Positions 17,128 to 24,508 of a stretch of DNA of 64,000 nucleotides are shown piece after piece. The stretch's first letter is position 1; each line of letters starts with the position of its first letter. The stretch spans positions 7,192,001 through 7,256,000 of the forward strand of contig NZ_CP043450.1 of the NCBI RefSeq assembly GCF_003286415.2, read 5' to 3'. Made by a program: the position numbers and the translations under genes. Source of the stretch: Mucilaginibacter rubeus. GTDB lineage: Bacteria > Bacteroidota > Bacteroidia > Sphingobacteriales > Sphingobacteriaceae. The notes below the pieces were generated by a model. The model worked only from the letters and a program-made list of their open reading frames with translations, did no database searches and was not told where the DNA came from.

Positions 17128-17227
17128 TTTAGGGTACCAGTTAAGTCTTAAGTCGGAAGTTTTAAGTACGAAGTTTAACAACTGAGAACTTACTACTTGG
17201 AACTTCCGGCTTGGCAGGTACCCTAAA
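17128..17227. repeat. 100-base hairpin between coxA and ctaA
   Basis: The outer arms TTTAGGGTACC (17128-17138) and GGTACCCTAAA (17217-17227) pair perfectly over 11 bases. Between them, variants of AAGTCTTAAGTCGGAAGTT and their complements (AACTTACTACTTGGAACTTCC) continue the stem imperfectly. It lies in the middle of a same-strand gene run, so it may stabilise or partly terminate the coxBA message. There is no U tract. Confidence 0.75.
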
Positions 17228-17245
17228 TTTTTAGAAATATTTTAG

Positions 17246-18304
17246 ATGAGCACAGCCGCAAAAAATAGGTTTCAAAAGATCAATATTACAACCATTGTTC
17301 TGCTGTTTGTTTTGATTCTTGCCGGTGGTGTTGTACGTAGCTCAGGTTCAGGTATGGGATGCCCCGACTGGCCAAAATGTTTCGGAAGGTATATCCCACC
17401 AACCGATATAAGCGATCTCCCAAAAGATTACAAGCAAAAATACGTTGCCAAACGCCTGGAGAAAAACCAGCGTTTTGCCAAAACACTTGATGTGTTTGGC
17501 TATAGCGACTTGGCTAAACGTATCCGCGAAGACCGTTCTATCCTTGTCCCTGAAGATTTTAACGCAGGTAAAACCTGGACGGAATATATCAACCGTTTAG
17601 TTGGTGCGTTATCCGGTTTTTTTCTGTTGCTTTCGGTTGTATTTTCTTTTAGCTATTGGAAAACAGATAAAAGGATAGCAATTCTGAGCATATTCAATCT
17701 TGTTTTGGTTGGATTTCAGGCTTGGTTAGGTTCAATTGTGGTATCGACCAATTTAGTAGCCTGGATAGTTACTGTACATATGCTTTTAGCCCTGGCCATT
17801 TTAGCGATTTGTATTTATACTTATCATGTTGCTAAGATCTCCGGAAAGAAAACTGCGGGTTCAACGCCTTTGATTTACATCATAACACTTACAGCAGTTT
17901 TTGTAAGTATCCTGCAGATCGCATTCGGTACTGAAGTTAGGGAGAAGATAGATGCGGTTGCTAACCATTTTCAGGGCGGTTACCGCAAAGATTGGATCAC
18001 TAACGCCGGCGAGATATTTCAGCATCACAGGGATATAGCTATCCTGGTATTGGTGCTTAACGTAGCTTTATTTGTTTTGATCCGCAAAGGCTTTAATAGG
18101 CATTCTATTCAACAGCAGTTGATGAGTTTTACATTTTTAATGATCACGCTACAGATAGTAACCGGGATTTTGTTATCATACCTCGCTTTGCCGCCGGTTG
18201 CCCAGGCCGCGCATATCGTATTGGCGAGTTTAATATTTGGGGCACAATTTTATTTGCTTTTGAATTTATTTCAAGGTGTTAAGGGTAGGGAGGTAAGCAG
18301 ATGA
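17246..18304 (+). CDS. ctaA: Heme A synthase (COX15/CtaA)
   Basis: A 352-residue membrane enzyme that oxidises the C8 methyl of heme O to make heme A. The first helix ends in the conserved GGVVRSSGSGMGCPDWPKC, with a Cys39/Cys45 pair on the outer face as in bacterial CtaA. Heme-ligand histidines appear in the helices around VTVHMLLALAIL, EIFQHHRDIAIL and AAHIVLASLIFG. About eight helices can be counted, normal for the family. The stop overlaps the ctaB start (ATGA at 18301-18304), so the two are translationally coupled. Confidence 0.95.
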   Translation: MSTAAKNRFQKINITTIVLLFVLILAGGVVRSSGSGMGCPDWPKCFGRYIPPTDISDLPKDYKQKYVAKRLEKNQRFAKTLDVFGYSDLAKRIREDRSILVPEDFNAGKTWTEYINRLVGALSGFFLLLSVVFSFSYWKTDKRIAILSIFNLVLVGFQAWLGSIVVSTNLVAWIVTVHMLLALAILAICIYTYHVAKISGKKTAGSTPLIYIITLTAVFVSILQIAFGTEVREKIDAVANHFQGGYRKDWITNAGEIFQHHRDIAILVLVLNVALFVLIRKGFNRHSIQQQLMSFTFLMITLQIVTGILLSYLALPPVAQAAHIVLASLIFGAQFYLLLNLFQGVKGREVSR

Positions 18305-19164
18305 AATGGGCTGATTTTTCGAAACTAATTAAAACGAGGCTCACCTCGTTGGTGGTGTTTTCGGCATCAATATCATTTTTAATCGGAAGCCGTGCAAACG
18401 GTCATATCGTTTGGATTGATTGGATAAAACTAATCATTGGTGGTTTTTTGGTTACATCAGCAGCAAATGCTTTTAACGAGATCATCGAAAAAGATCTGGA
18501 TAAGCTGATGAAGCGCACCATGGACCGTCCGATCCCTTCCGGTAAAATGACTACAGGCCAGGCATTGGTATTAGGTTTAGGTATGGGTATGGCTGGTACT
18601 TACCTGCTGGGTAGTTTAAACCTGTTAACAGGTTTATTATCAGTATTCTCGATATTATTGTACGCCTTTGCCTATACGCCGTTAAAACGCAAATCGCCGA
18701 TAGCGGTATTTGTTGGCGCTATTCCCGGTGCTTTGCCACCACTTACAGGTTATGTGGCCGCGCAGGTACACGGAAGGATAGATGAGATCGCGATAATTTT
18801 ATTTTCGATCCAGTTTATCTGGCAGTTTGTTCATTTCTGGGCTATTGCCTGGGTTTTGGATGATGATTATAAGCTGGCTGGTTTTAGGTTGCTGCCATCG
18901 GGCAAAAGAGATTTAACAAGTGCGGTAATTACGTTTATATTTGCCATCGTATTAGTACCAGTGAGTTTGTTGCCAACCATTTATGGTTACGGTGGTTACT
19001 GGGTAGGAGGCGTGTCACTTATATGCAGCCTGATATTTTTATACCAGTCATTCATGCTGTTGCGTACCAGGCAAATACCTGAGGCCCGCAAATTAATGTT
19101 CGGCTCGTTTTTTTACCTGCCGGTAGTTCAGATAATGTTTTTAGTAGATTTTATAGTTAAGTGA
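18301..19164 (+). CDS. ctaB: Protoheme IX farnesyltransferase (heme O synthase)
   Basis: A 287-residue UbiA-type prenyltransferase that adds a farnesyl group to heme B, the step before ctaA. The first Asp-rich motif reads NAFNEIIEKDLDKLMKRTMD followed by RPIPSGKM. The second lies in the loop WVLDDDYKLAGFRLLP. Seven to nine helices are visible. Length is typical. It is coupled to ctaA by a 4-base overlap, and the next gene begins one base after the stop. Its place here fits supply of heme A to the coxA product. Confidence 0.95.
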   Translation: MKWADFSKLIKTRLTSLVVFSASISFLIGSRANGHIVWIDWIKLIIGGFLVTSAANAFNEIIEKDLDKLMKRTMDRPIPSGKMTTGQALVLGLGMGMAGTYLLGSLNLLTGLLSVFSILLYAFAYTPLKRKSPIAVFVGAIPGALPPLTGYVAAQVHGRIDEIAIILFSIQFIWQFVHFWAIAWVLDDDYKLAGFRLLPSGKRDLTSAVITFIFAIVLVPVSLLPTIYGYGGYWVGGVSLICSLIFLYQSFMLLRTRQIPEARKLMFGSFFYLPVVQIMFLVDFIVK

Positions 19165-19165
19165 G

Positions 19166-19750
19166 ATGATGGCAAGGATGGAACAAGATAACGACAGGCT
19201 TAACCTGGGTGCCAAAAAGTTTAACATGTGGATTTTCATATTCACGTCCTTTATGCTTTTTGCTGCATTTACCAGTGGTTTTATTGTTTATGCCGGTGGC
19301 AGCGGCCACGGTTTAAACGTGATCATGCCTCAGTCGTTTTTGTATAGCACTATTGTTATTGTATTAAGCAGCGGTACGTTGTTTTTGGCCTCAAGGGCTG
19401 CAAAAGCATTGCAGTTTGATAAACAGAAACTGTATTTATGGATCACATTGGGCTTAGGTTTGGCATTTTTTGCCTTACAGATCTACGCCTGCTATGTGTT
19501 AACATACAAAATGCAGATCTATTTTGTTGATCCTAATGCTTCACGTTCGTTTGTTTACGTTTTTGTAGGCGCGCATTTGGTTCACATTTTTGCGGCGCTG
19601 TTATTGCTAATAAATACACTTATAGGTACATACCGTAATATCCCTCAGGTACGGAACATGTTTAAGATGGAATTAACCTCCATTTTCTGGCATTTTCTCG
19701 ATATTATATGGATTTATCTGTATGTTTTTTTACTTTTGAATCATAATTAA
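19166..19750 (+). CDS. coxC: Cytochrome c oxidase subunit III family protein (first copy)
   Basis: A 194-residue membrane protein with five helices of the short bacterial subunit III type. Family signs are KKFNMWIFIFTSFMLFAAFT at the start, FVYVFVGAHLVHIFAALLLL, and the end FWHFLDIIWIYLYVFLLL. The first Met is used here, but MEQDNDRLNLG four residues later is an equally good start. It is followed after 21 bases by a second, longer subunit III gene. Paired subunit III genes next to ctaAB are common in Bacteroidota. Confidence 0.9.
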   Translation: MMARMEQDNDRLNLGAKKFNMWIFIFTSFMLFAAFTSGFIVYAGGSGHGLNVIMPQSFLYSTIVIVLSSGTLFLASRAAKALQFDKQKLYLWITLGLGLAFFALQIYACYVLTYKMQIYFVDPNASRSFVYVFVGAHLVHIFAALLLLINTLIGTYRNIPQVRNMFKMELTSIFWHFLDIIWIYLYVFLLLNHN

Positions 19751-19771
19751 TACACCCATAGATTAGTACAG

Positions 19772-20491
19772 ATGAGTACAACAGTTTCACAAATTGACGA
19801 AGTAAAAACTTCGCCCTGGTCGGGAGGAAGATCCCCGTTCAACGTGGAGTACGGAAAAATAATGATGTGGTTTTTCCTCCTTTCGGATGCGTTCACCTTT
19901 TCATCATTATTGATAGCTTATGGTTCATTACGTTTCAGTGCAAGCGTATGGCCAGGTGCTGATAAGGTTTTTCAATCAGTACCGGGATTAGTTGATCACG
20001 GTGCACCACTGGTGTTTGTGGGTTTAATGACCTTCATCCTCATTGCAAGTTCTGTTACCATGGTATTAGCTGTTGAGGCTGGTCACCGTAACGCAAAAAG
20101 CGAGGTTGTAGGTTGGATGATAGCTACAGTTATTGGTGGTTTCATGTTCCTTGGCTGTCAGGCGTTGGAGTGGGGCCATTTACATCATGAAGGTTTCTGG
20201 TGGGGAAGTGTTCCTCCTGCAGAAGAGCTTAAAAAGTTATTCACGGGTGGTACCGAGGCTGTGCAGCATATGACTTCTCAGGAGTTTGCTAACCTGTTTT
20301 TTACCATCACAGGATTCCACGGTTTCCACGTATTTACGGGTGTTATTATTAACATTATCATCACGGTTAACGTGTTGATGGGCACATACGAAAAACGCGG
20401 CAGTTATTTAATGGTTGAAAAAGTTGGTTTATACTGGCACTTTGTAGACCTTGTTTGGGTATTCGTATTTACATTCTTTTACTTAGTTTAA
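19772..20491 (+). CDS. coxC: Cytochrome c oxidase subunit III (second copy)
   Basis: A 239-residue membrane protein of the COX3 family. After a polar N-terminus it has helices with KIMMWFFLLSDAFTFSSLLI, then the conserved EWGHLHHEGFWWGS loop, FHGFHVFTGVIINIIITVNV, and ends VGLYWHFVDLVWVFVFTFFY. The last motif (YWHFVDLVW) is the subunit III signature. It is longer than the preceding copy by a loop containing VPPAEELKKLFTGGTEAVQH. It is likely an integral subunit of the aa3 oxidase encoded upstream, with 11 bases to the next gene. Confidence 0.93.
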   Translation: MSTTVSQIDEVKTSPWSGGRSPFNVEYGKIMMWFFLLSDAFTFSSLLIAYGSLRFSASVWPGADKVFQSVPGLVDHGAPLVFVGLMTFILIASSVTMVLAVEAGHRNAKSEVVGWMIATVIGGFMFLGCQALEWGHLHHEGFWWGSVPPAEELKKLFTGGTEAVQHMTSQEFANLFFTITGFHGFHVFTGVIINIIITVNVLMGTYEKRGSYLMVEKVGLYWHFVDLVWVFVFTFFYLV

Positions 20492-20502
20492 AACATTTAC
20501 AT

Positions 20503-20844
20503 ATGTCAGCAGAATCGCACGAAGTTCACCACGATGGTGAGCACGAATCAATGAGCAAAAAGCGTATATGGCAAGTAGCCGGTATACTAACCTTTATTAC
20601 TTGTATTGAGTTTATCATCGCGCTTGCTATAGTTCCAAGTCACCCAGAGCTTTTGAAATATGCTAACCCTGTATACATTGTTTTAACTTTGTTTAAAGCA
20701 TTTTATATAGTTGCATACTTTATGCACTTGAAGTTTGAAAAAATGGGGTTGATCCTTTCTTTAGTAATCCCAATTATATTTATAATCGGTTTAATCCTGG
20801 TACTTACAAACGAAAGCCACCACTGGGTTGACCTAAGGTTCTAA
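20503..20844 (+). CDS. Cytochrome c oxidase subunit IV family protein
   Basis: Starting at 20503 (MSAESHEVHHDGEHES) gives 113 residues. The upstream in-frame ATG at 20455 lies inside the subunit III gene and is rejected. Three hydrophobic helices are visible: GILTFITCIEFIIALAIVPS, NPVYIVLTLFKAFYIVAYFM with the typical FMHLKFE, and SLVIPIIFIIGLILVLTNES. This matches the small COX4_pro-type subunit that ends many bacterial cox operons. Like subunit I it has a His/Glu-rich head. The stop codon shares one base with the SCO start. Confidence 0.88.
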   Translation: MSAESHEVHHDGEHESMSKKRIWQVAGILTFITCIEFIIALAIVPSHPELLKYANPVYIVLTLFKAFYIVAYFMHLKFEKMGLILSLVIPIIFIIGLILVLTNESHHWVDLRF

Positions 20845-21542
20845 TGAACAAGGCTTCCATCTTAAAAAAGATTATGATCCTGGTACTCATCTTAGCAGTA
20901 CCAGGATTTTTATATTATTTACTTAACGCAAAGGGTAAAAACAGGTATAAACCTCTCGCTGTTTTCGGCCCCAAGGAGGTTGCTAAAACAGGCCATAAGT
21001 TTCACGGTAAGTATATCCCGGATACCATTTACCACACCATTCCTGATTTTAAACTTACCGACCAGGAAGGTAAACCGGTTACCTTATCTACCCTGAAAGG
21101 GAAGATCTTTGTAGTAAACTTCTTCTACGCCAACTGCCCAACTGTTTGTCAAACTATCAATAAAAACATGAGTTGGCTGGTAGGAACGTACTATAAAAAC
21201 AAGATGGTTTATTTTCTGACCATTACCGTTGATCCGGAACGTGACACCCGGGAAGTACTCGATAAATATCTGCAGACATTTAAGCCCGAATCAAACCGCT
21301 GGCTGATGTGCAGCGGTGATACCTCATCTGTTTACAGTTTTGCGCGCAATGGTCTTTTTGTTAACGCTGCAAGAGCCGGTAACGACTTTGTTTATAGCGA
21401 TGACTTTGTGCTGATTGATCAGGAGCATCGTATCCGCGGATATTATAAAGCTGCTGTAACCCCCGAGGTTAACCGCCTTAACGACGAGATTAAAGTGCTT
21501 ATTGCTGAAGAGCTTCGTAAAGTTGATAAGGCCCTATATTAA
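20844..21542 (+). CDS. SCO1/SenC/PrrC family protein lacking the usual third copper ligand
   Basis: A 232-residue membrane-anchored thioredoxin-fold protein of the SCO family, which delivers copper to CuA or acts as a thiol reductase. An N-terminal helix (IMILVLILAVPGFLYYLL) is followed by the fold, with the metal Cys pair in NCPTVCQ (Cys98, Cys102). The His that normally completes the site precedes the last strand in an HS-x2-F-x-L-[IV]-D-like context. Here it reads FVYSDDFVLID, with Tyr184 (codon TAT) in place of His. Copper binding may therefore be altered and the role shifted towards disulfide chemistry. It sits in the cox operon, one base overlapping subunit IV. Confidence 0.88.
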   Translation: MNKASILKKIMILVLILAVPGFLYYLLNAKGKNRYKPLAVFGPKEVAKTGHKFHGKYIPDTIYHTIPDFKLTDQEGKPVTLSTLKGKIFVVNFFYANCPTVCQTINKNMSWLVGTYYKNKMVYFLTITVDPERDTREVLDKYLQTFKPESNRWLMCSGDTSSVYSFARNGLFVNAARAGNDFVYSDDFVLIDQEHRIRGYYKAAVTPEVNRLNDEIKVLIAEELRKVDKALY

Positions 21543-21548
21543 TTAATT

Positions 21549-22124
21549 ATGAGCGATAAATTTATAATCCGCTTTGTTGCGGGTGTTACCATATTTGTAA
21601 TTGCTGTTGTTGTTTTATTGAACCGGCATCTCATCCCCGGTCCGGCAGTTGCCCCCGCATTTACTCCTTATTTGCCCATGCTTAACGCGGTGCTTAACGG
21701 TACCTGTACAGTGTTGCTGCTTTTGTCGCTGTATCAAATTAAACAGGGTAATATAACCTTACATAAGCGTCTTAACATTGTTACGTTCTGCCTGTCGTCG
21801 CTTTTCCTGGTATCGTATATCCTGTTTCATTACCTGATGCGTAACGAGATTGTTTATGGTGATCTCAATGGCGATGGAAAATTATCAGATGTGGAAAGAG
21901 CTTCAGCTGGTTCTTTACGGACAATTTACTTAGTCATTTTATGGCCCCATATTATACTTGCCGCGGCCGTTTTACCGTTAATCTTATTGAGTTTTCACCG
22001 CGGCTTGCAAATGCAGGTTGAAAAACACCGCAAGCTGGTACGCTGGGCATTCCCGATATGGTTATACGTTACTGCAAGCGGCGTTGTGGTTTACTTAATG
22101 ATCCGTCCGTTTTATCATTTTTAA
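21549..22124 (+). CDS. DUF420 membrane protein with an EF-hand-like loop
   Basis: A 191-residue membrane protein of the DUF420 family, often found with cytochrome oxidase assembly genes. Four or five helices are visible. His residues in the helices (LFHYLM, LWPHIILAA, FHRG) are in the places expected for the family. Between helices lies DLNGDGKLSDVE, a textbook 12-residue EF-hand loop (Asp1, Asn3, Asp5, Gly6, Glu12), so calcium binding on one face is possible. Six bases after the SCO gene. A role in oxidase assembly is inferred from context. Confidence 0.85.
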   Translation: MSDKFIIRFVAGVTIFVIAVVVLLNRHLIPGPAVAPAFTPYLPMLNAVLNGTCTVLLLLSLYQIKQGNITLHKRLNIVTFCLSSLFLVSYILFHYLMRNEIVYGDLNGDGKLSDVERASAGSLRTIYLVILWPHIILAAAVLPLILLSFHRGLQMQVEKHRKLVRWAFPIWLYVTASGVVVYLMIRPFYHF

Positions 22125-22149
22125 TTTATAATTAGTTAAATTTGTATCT

Positions 22150-22428
22150 ATGAAACAAGGTTTTAAAGTTATCCTTTTTGTAATGGCCCTTGGCCTTATG
22201 CTGATTGCCCGCGAGCCGGTAAAGGCCCAGTGTGCGCAATGTGCTGCAACAGTTGAAACAAATGCGCAAAGCGGTAGTTCAAAAACAAGGGGATTAAATA
22301 ACGGCATCCTGTTTTTATTGGGCGCGCCTTATTTTGCGGTTGCATTAGGTGGCTACATCTGGTATAAGAAATACCGTCGTAAAGATGTTAAGCTTGAAAT
22401 GCGTCCCGAAAAACTCAATCTGAATTAA
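22150..22428 (+). CDS. Small membrane protein with CxxC, unknown function
   Basis: A 92-residue protein. It has a signal peptide or first helix (VILFVMALGLMLIAREPVKA), then a short exported loop starting QCAQCAATVETN, then a second helix (GILFLLGAPYFAVALGGYIW) and a basic cytoplasmic tail. The CAQC pair just after the predicted cleavage site could carry a disulfide or bind a metal. Position in the operon between DUF420 and DUF983 suggests a link to oxidase maturation. I do not recognise a named family. Confidence 0.75.
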   Translation: MKQGFKVILFVMALGLMLIAREPVKAQCAQCAATVETNAQSGSSKTRGLNNGILFLLGAPYFAVALGGYIWYKKYRRKDVKLEMRPEKLNLN

Positions 22429-22484
22429 TACAAAGATCGCGACCCGTTAACGGGCGTTGTCATAATCTTATAAGATACTTCCAC

Positions 22485-22889
22485 GTGTCTCAAACACCAA
22501 AGTCATGGGCTATGCTTAAATGTAAATGCCCCCGCTGCAGGCGGGGCGATATGTTTAAGGGTAGCCCTTACAGTTTCTCCAATAAAATAAATCTTAACTG
22601 CCCGCATTGTAACCTTTTCTTTGAGATAGAGCCGGGCTACTTTTACGCCGCCATGTATGTGAGTTACGCGTTAAATGTTGGCGAAGCGTTAGGCATAGCA
22701 TGGCTTACCTATCTTTTAACCCATAACCAGGATTCGCCCTGGTTATACCTTGGCGCTATAATTTTAGGCTGTTTCGCGCTTGCTCCGGTAAATTTCAGAT
22801 ATTCGCGTGTGTTTTTGTTGTATTGGTTATCACCCAAAATACATTACCAAAGCTATTTAGATACTGATGATATACCAGGAAAGTCTTGA
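22485..22889 (+). CDS. DUF983 family zinc-ribbon membrane protein
   Basis: A 134-residue DUF983 protein. The N-terminal zinc ribbon is complete, CKCPRCRRGDMFKGSPY then NCPHCNLFFEIEPGYF, followed by two membrane segments (MYVSYALNVGEALGIAWLTY and LYLGAIILGCFALAPVNFRY). The frame begins with GTG at 22485 (MSQTPKSW); an ATG at 22512 (MLKCKCPRC) is the alternative and would lose only nine residues. Function unknown. The family often accompanies cox genes. It overlaps the next gene by 23 bases. Confidence 0.82.
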   Translation: MSQTPKSWAMLKCKCPRCRRGDMFKGSPYSFSNKINLNCPHCNLFFEIEPGYFYAAMYVSYALNVGEALGIAWLTYLLTHNQDSPWLYLGAIILGCFALAPVNFRYSRVFLLYWLSPKIHYQSYLDTDDIPGKS

Positions 22890-23529
22890 TTTTTTAAAAG
22901 ATCTCGCAGAGCATAACAGTCGCGAATGGTTTGCGGCCAATAAAGAGCGTTATGAAAAAGCCCGCGAAAATGTAATTGATTTTACCACCAAGGTACTTGA
23001 GGGCGTTCGTAAAATTGAAGCAGGCATGGATGAAAACCTTGATGCCAAAAAGTGCGTGATGCGCATTTACCGCGATATCCGCTTTAGTAAAAATAAGGCG
23101 CCTTATAAAAATAATTTCGGGGTAAGTTTACCAACCTCCGGCTTAAAGGGCGGCGGCGTTGAGTACTACCTGCATATCCAGCCCGGTAATTCATTTATCG
23201 GCGGCGGATACTGGATGCCAGAAGCCCCGCATTTGAAAGCTATTCGCCAGGAAATTGATTATAATGCGGCCGATCTGAAAAAGATTATAGATGACAAGGA
23301 GTTTGTTAAGCTCTTTGGCGATTTTAGGGCACAGGAGCAACTAAAATCCCTGCCGAAGGGTTACGACGCCGATAATGAAAATCTCGACCTGATAAAGCTT
23401 AAAAGCTTTGTAGGTTGGCATAAGCTTACGGATAAGGACCTGACTCAGGCCGGATCGGAGAAAATTATCATTGATATGTGCAGCAGGATCCATCCGCTTA
23501 ATGTGTTTTTGAAGAACGCGCTTGCGTAA
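22867..23529 (+). CDS. DUF2461 family protein
   Basis: A 220-residue DUF2461 (TIGR02453) protein. Signature parts are SLDFLKDLAEHNSREWFAAN at the N-terminus, VMRIYRDIRFSKNKAPYKNN in the middle and IHPLNVFLKNAL-like leucine-rich residues at the end. No signal peptide or membrane segment, so cytoplasmic. The biochemical function of the family is unknown. The start lies inside the DUF983 frame, suggesting coupled translation. It is probably carried along in the operon and not part of the oxidase itself. Confidence 0.88.
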   Translation: MIYQESLDFLKDLAEHNSREWFAANKERYEKARENVIDFTTKVLEGVRKIEAGMDENLDAKKCVMRIYRDIRFSKNKAPYKNNFGVSLPTSGLKGGGVEYYLHIQPGNSFIGGGYWMPEAPHLKAIRQEIDYNAADLKKIIDDKEFVKLFGDFRAQEQLKSLPKGYDADNENLDLIKLKSFVGWHKLTDKDLTQAGSEKIIIDMCSRIHPLNVFLKNALA

Positions 23530-23554
23530 TAATATATTAAAACCCCAACGTACT

Positions 23555-24382
23555 ATGAAAATTAGATATAGCATTTTAGCCGCTGCTGTGTGTGTAACAA
23601 TGTACTCATGTAAGGTCATGTCGCCAAAAGCATACAAAACCCTTGTTGCCGAACGCGATTCATTAGCCACACGTACATCAAATTTAGAAGGACAGGTTGC
23701 ACAACTGCAATCAGATACGGCGCGCCTGCACAGGCAGCTTAACGATCTGCGTAAAAACAACAGTGTGTTAAACAGTAACCTTGATGCAACATCGTCAAAA
23801 GCTAACGAATTGGCCGCTCAGACCACAAGATTGGCCGCCGATTTGAAAAAACGCGAAGCACGTTTAAAGGAAGTGGAAGACATTTTAAAGAAACGTGACG
23901 AGGCTACCAACGCCCTGCGAGACAAATTACAGAAAGCTCTTTACGGCTTTCAGCAAAGTGGATTAACCGTAGATATCAGAAATGGCAAGGTTTATGTGTC
24001 ATTAGCTGATAAGTTATTGTTCCCTTCGGGAAGTATTATTATTGACGATAAAGGAAAGGCAGCGTTGAAACAGCTTGCCGCGGTAGTTAATAAGGAAGCT
24101 GATATCAATATGGCAGTTGAAGGCCATACCGATGATAAGAAGGTGAAAAACCTTGGCCAGATCAAAGATAACTGGGACCTGAGTGTTTTACGTGCTACTT
24201 CGGTAACCCGCTACCTGACCGAAACAGAAGGTGTTGATCCGCACAGGCTTACCGCGACAGGTAAGAGCGAGTTTCAGCCGATAGATGCTACTGCTACTGA
24301 CGAAGCCCGTGCGAAAAACAGGCGAATAGAGATCGTGCTTACCCCTAAGCTCGATGAGTTATACAACCTGATCACTAAGTAA
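23555..24382 (+). CDS. OmpA-family peptidoglycan-binding lipoprotein
   Basis: The start at 23555 (MKIRYSILAAAVCVTMYSC) gives 275 residues and a lipoprotein signal; the upstream ATG at 23522 falls inside the previous gene. After the lipidated Cys comes a long coiled coil (about residues 30-120, e.g. DSLATRTSNLEGQVAQLQSD). The OmpA C-terminal domain follows: LLFPSGSIIIDDKGKAALKQ, then VEGHTDDKKV, DLSVLRATSVTRYLTE and NRRIEIVLTP. Asp and Arg of the peptidoglycan-binding site (HTD, NRRIE) are present. It likely tethers outer membrane to cell wall. It ends the operon, just before a strong terminator. Confidence 0.9.
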   Translation: MKIRYSILAAAVCVTMYSCKVMSPKAYKTLVAERDSLATRTSNLEGQVAQLQSDTARLHRQLNDLRKNNSVLNSNLDATSSKANELAAQTTRLAADLKKREARLKEVEDILKKRDEATNALRDKLQKALYGFQQSGLTVDIRNGKVYVSLADKLLFPSGSIIIDDKGKAALKQLAAVVNKEADINMAVEGHTDDKKVKNLGQIKDNWDLSVLRATSVTRYLTETEGVDPHRLTATGKSEFQPIDATATDEARAKNRRIEIVLTPKLDELYNLITK

Positions 24383-24393
24383 ATAAATGAAGG

Positions 24394-24423
24394 GCTCCCG
24401 GTTAACCATCGGGAGCTTTTTTT
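24394..24423 (+). terminator. Rho-independent terminator of the act/cox operon
   Basis: Stem GCTCCCG / CGGGAGC (24394-24400 and 24410-24416) with a 9-base loop and seven T residues directly after. It lies 11 bases past the OmpA-like stop codon. Confidence 0.9.
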
Positions 24424-24443
24424 GTTTCCAATAACAAGAGAGT

Positions 24444-24495
24444 ATATATAAACAACAAAGCCCGACGAAAACGTCGGGCTTTGTTGTTTATATAT
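24444..24495. terminator. Perfect 24-bp hairpin, bidirectional terminator for sucB
   Basis: The arms at 24444-24467 and 24472-24495 are perfectly complementary over 24 bases, with loop AAAA. The core is AAAGCCCGACG / CGTCGGGCTTT. It is oriented to end sucB transcription on the minus strand and could also stop any read-through of the terminator just upstream. Confidence 0.88.
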
Positions 24496-24508
24496 GTTGA
24501 AGCTTATA

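Noticed and set aside
22137..22144. TAAATTTG, an apparent promoter element ahead of the 92-residue protein
   Set aside because: It lies only five bases before the start codon, too close for a transcription start, and the gene is inside an operon.
23341..23760. Open frame on the minus strand across DUF2461 and the OmpA-like gene
   Set aside because: It spans two well-supported genes on the other strand and has a Cys/Arg-rich composition without any family pattern.
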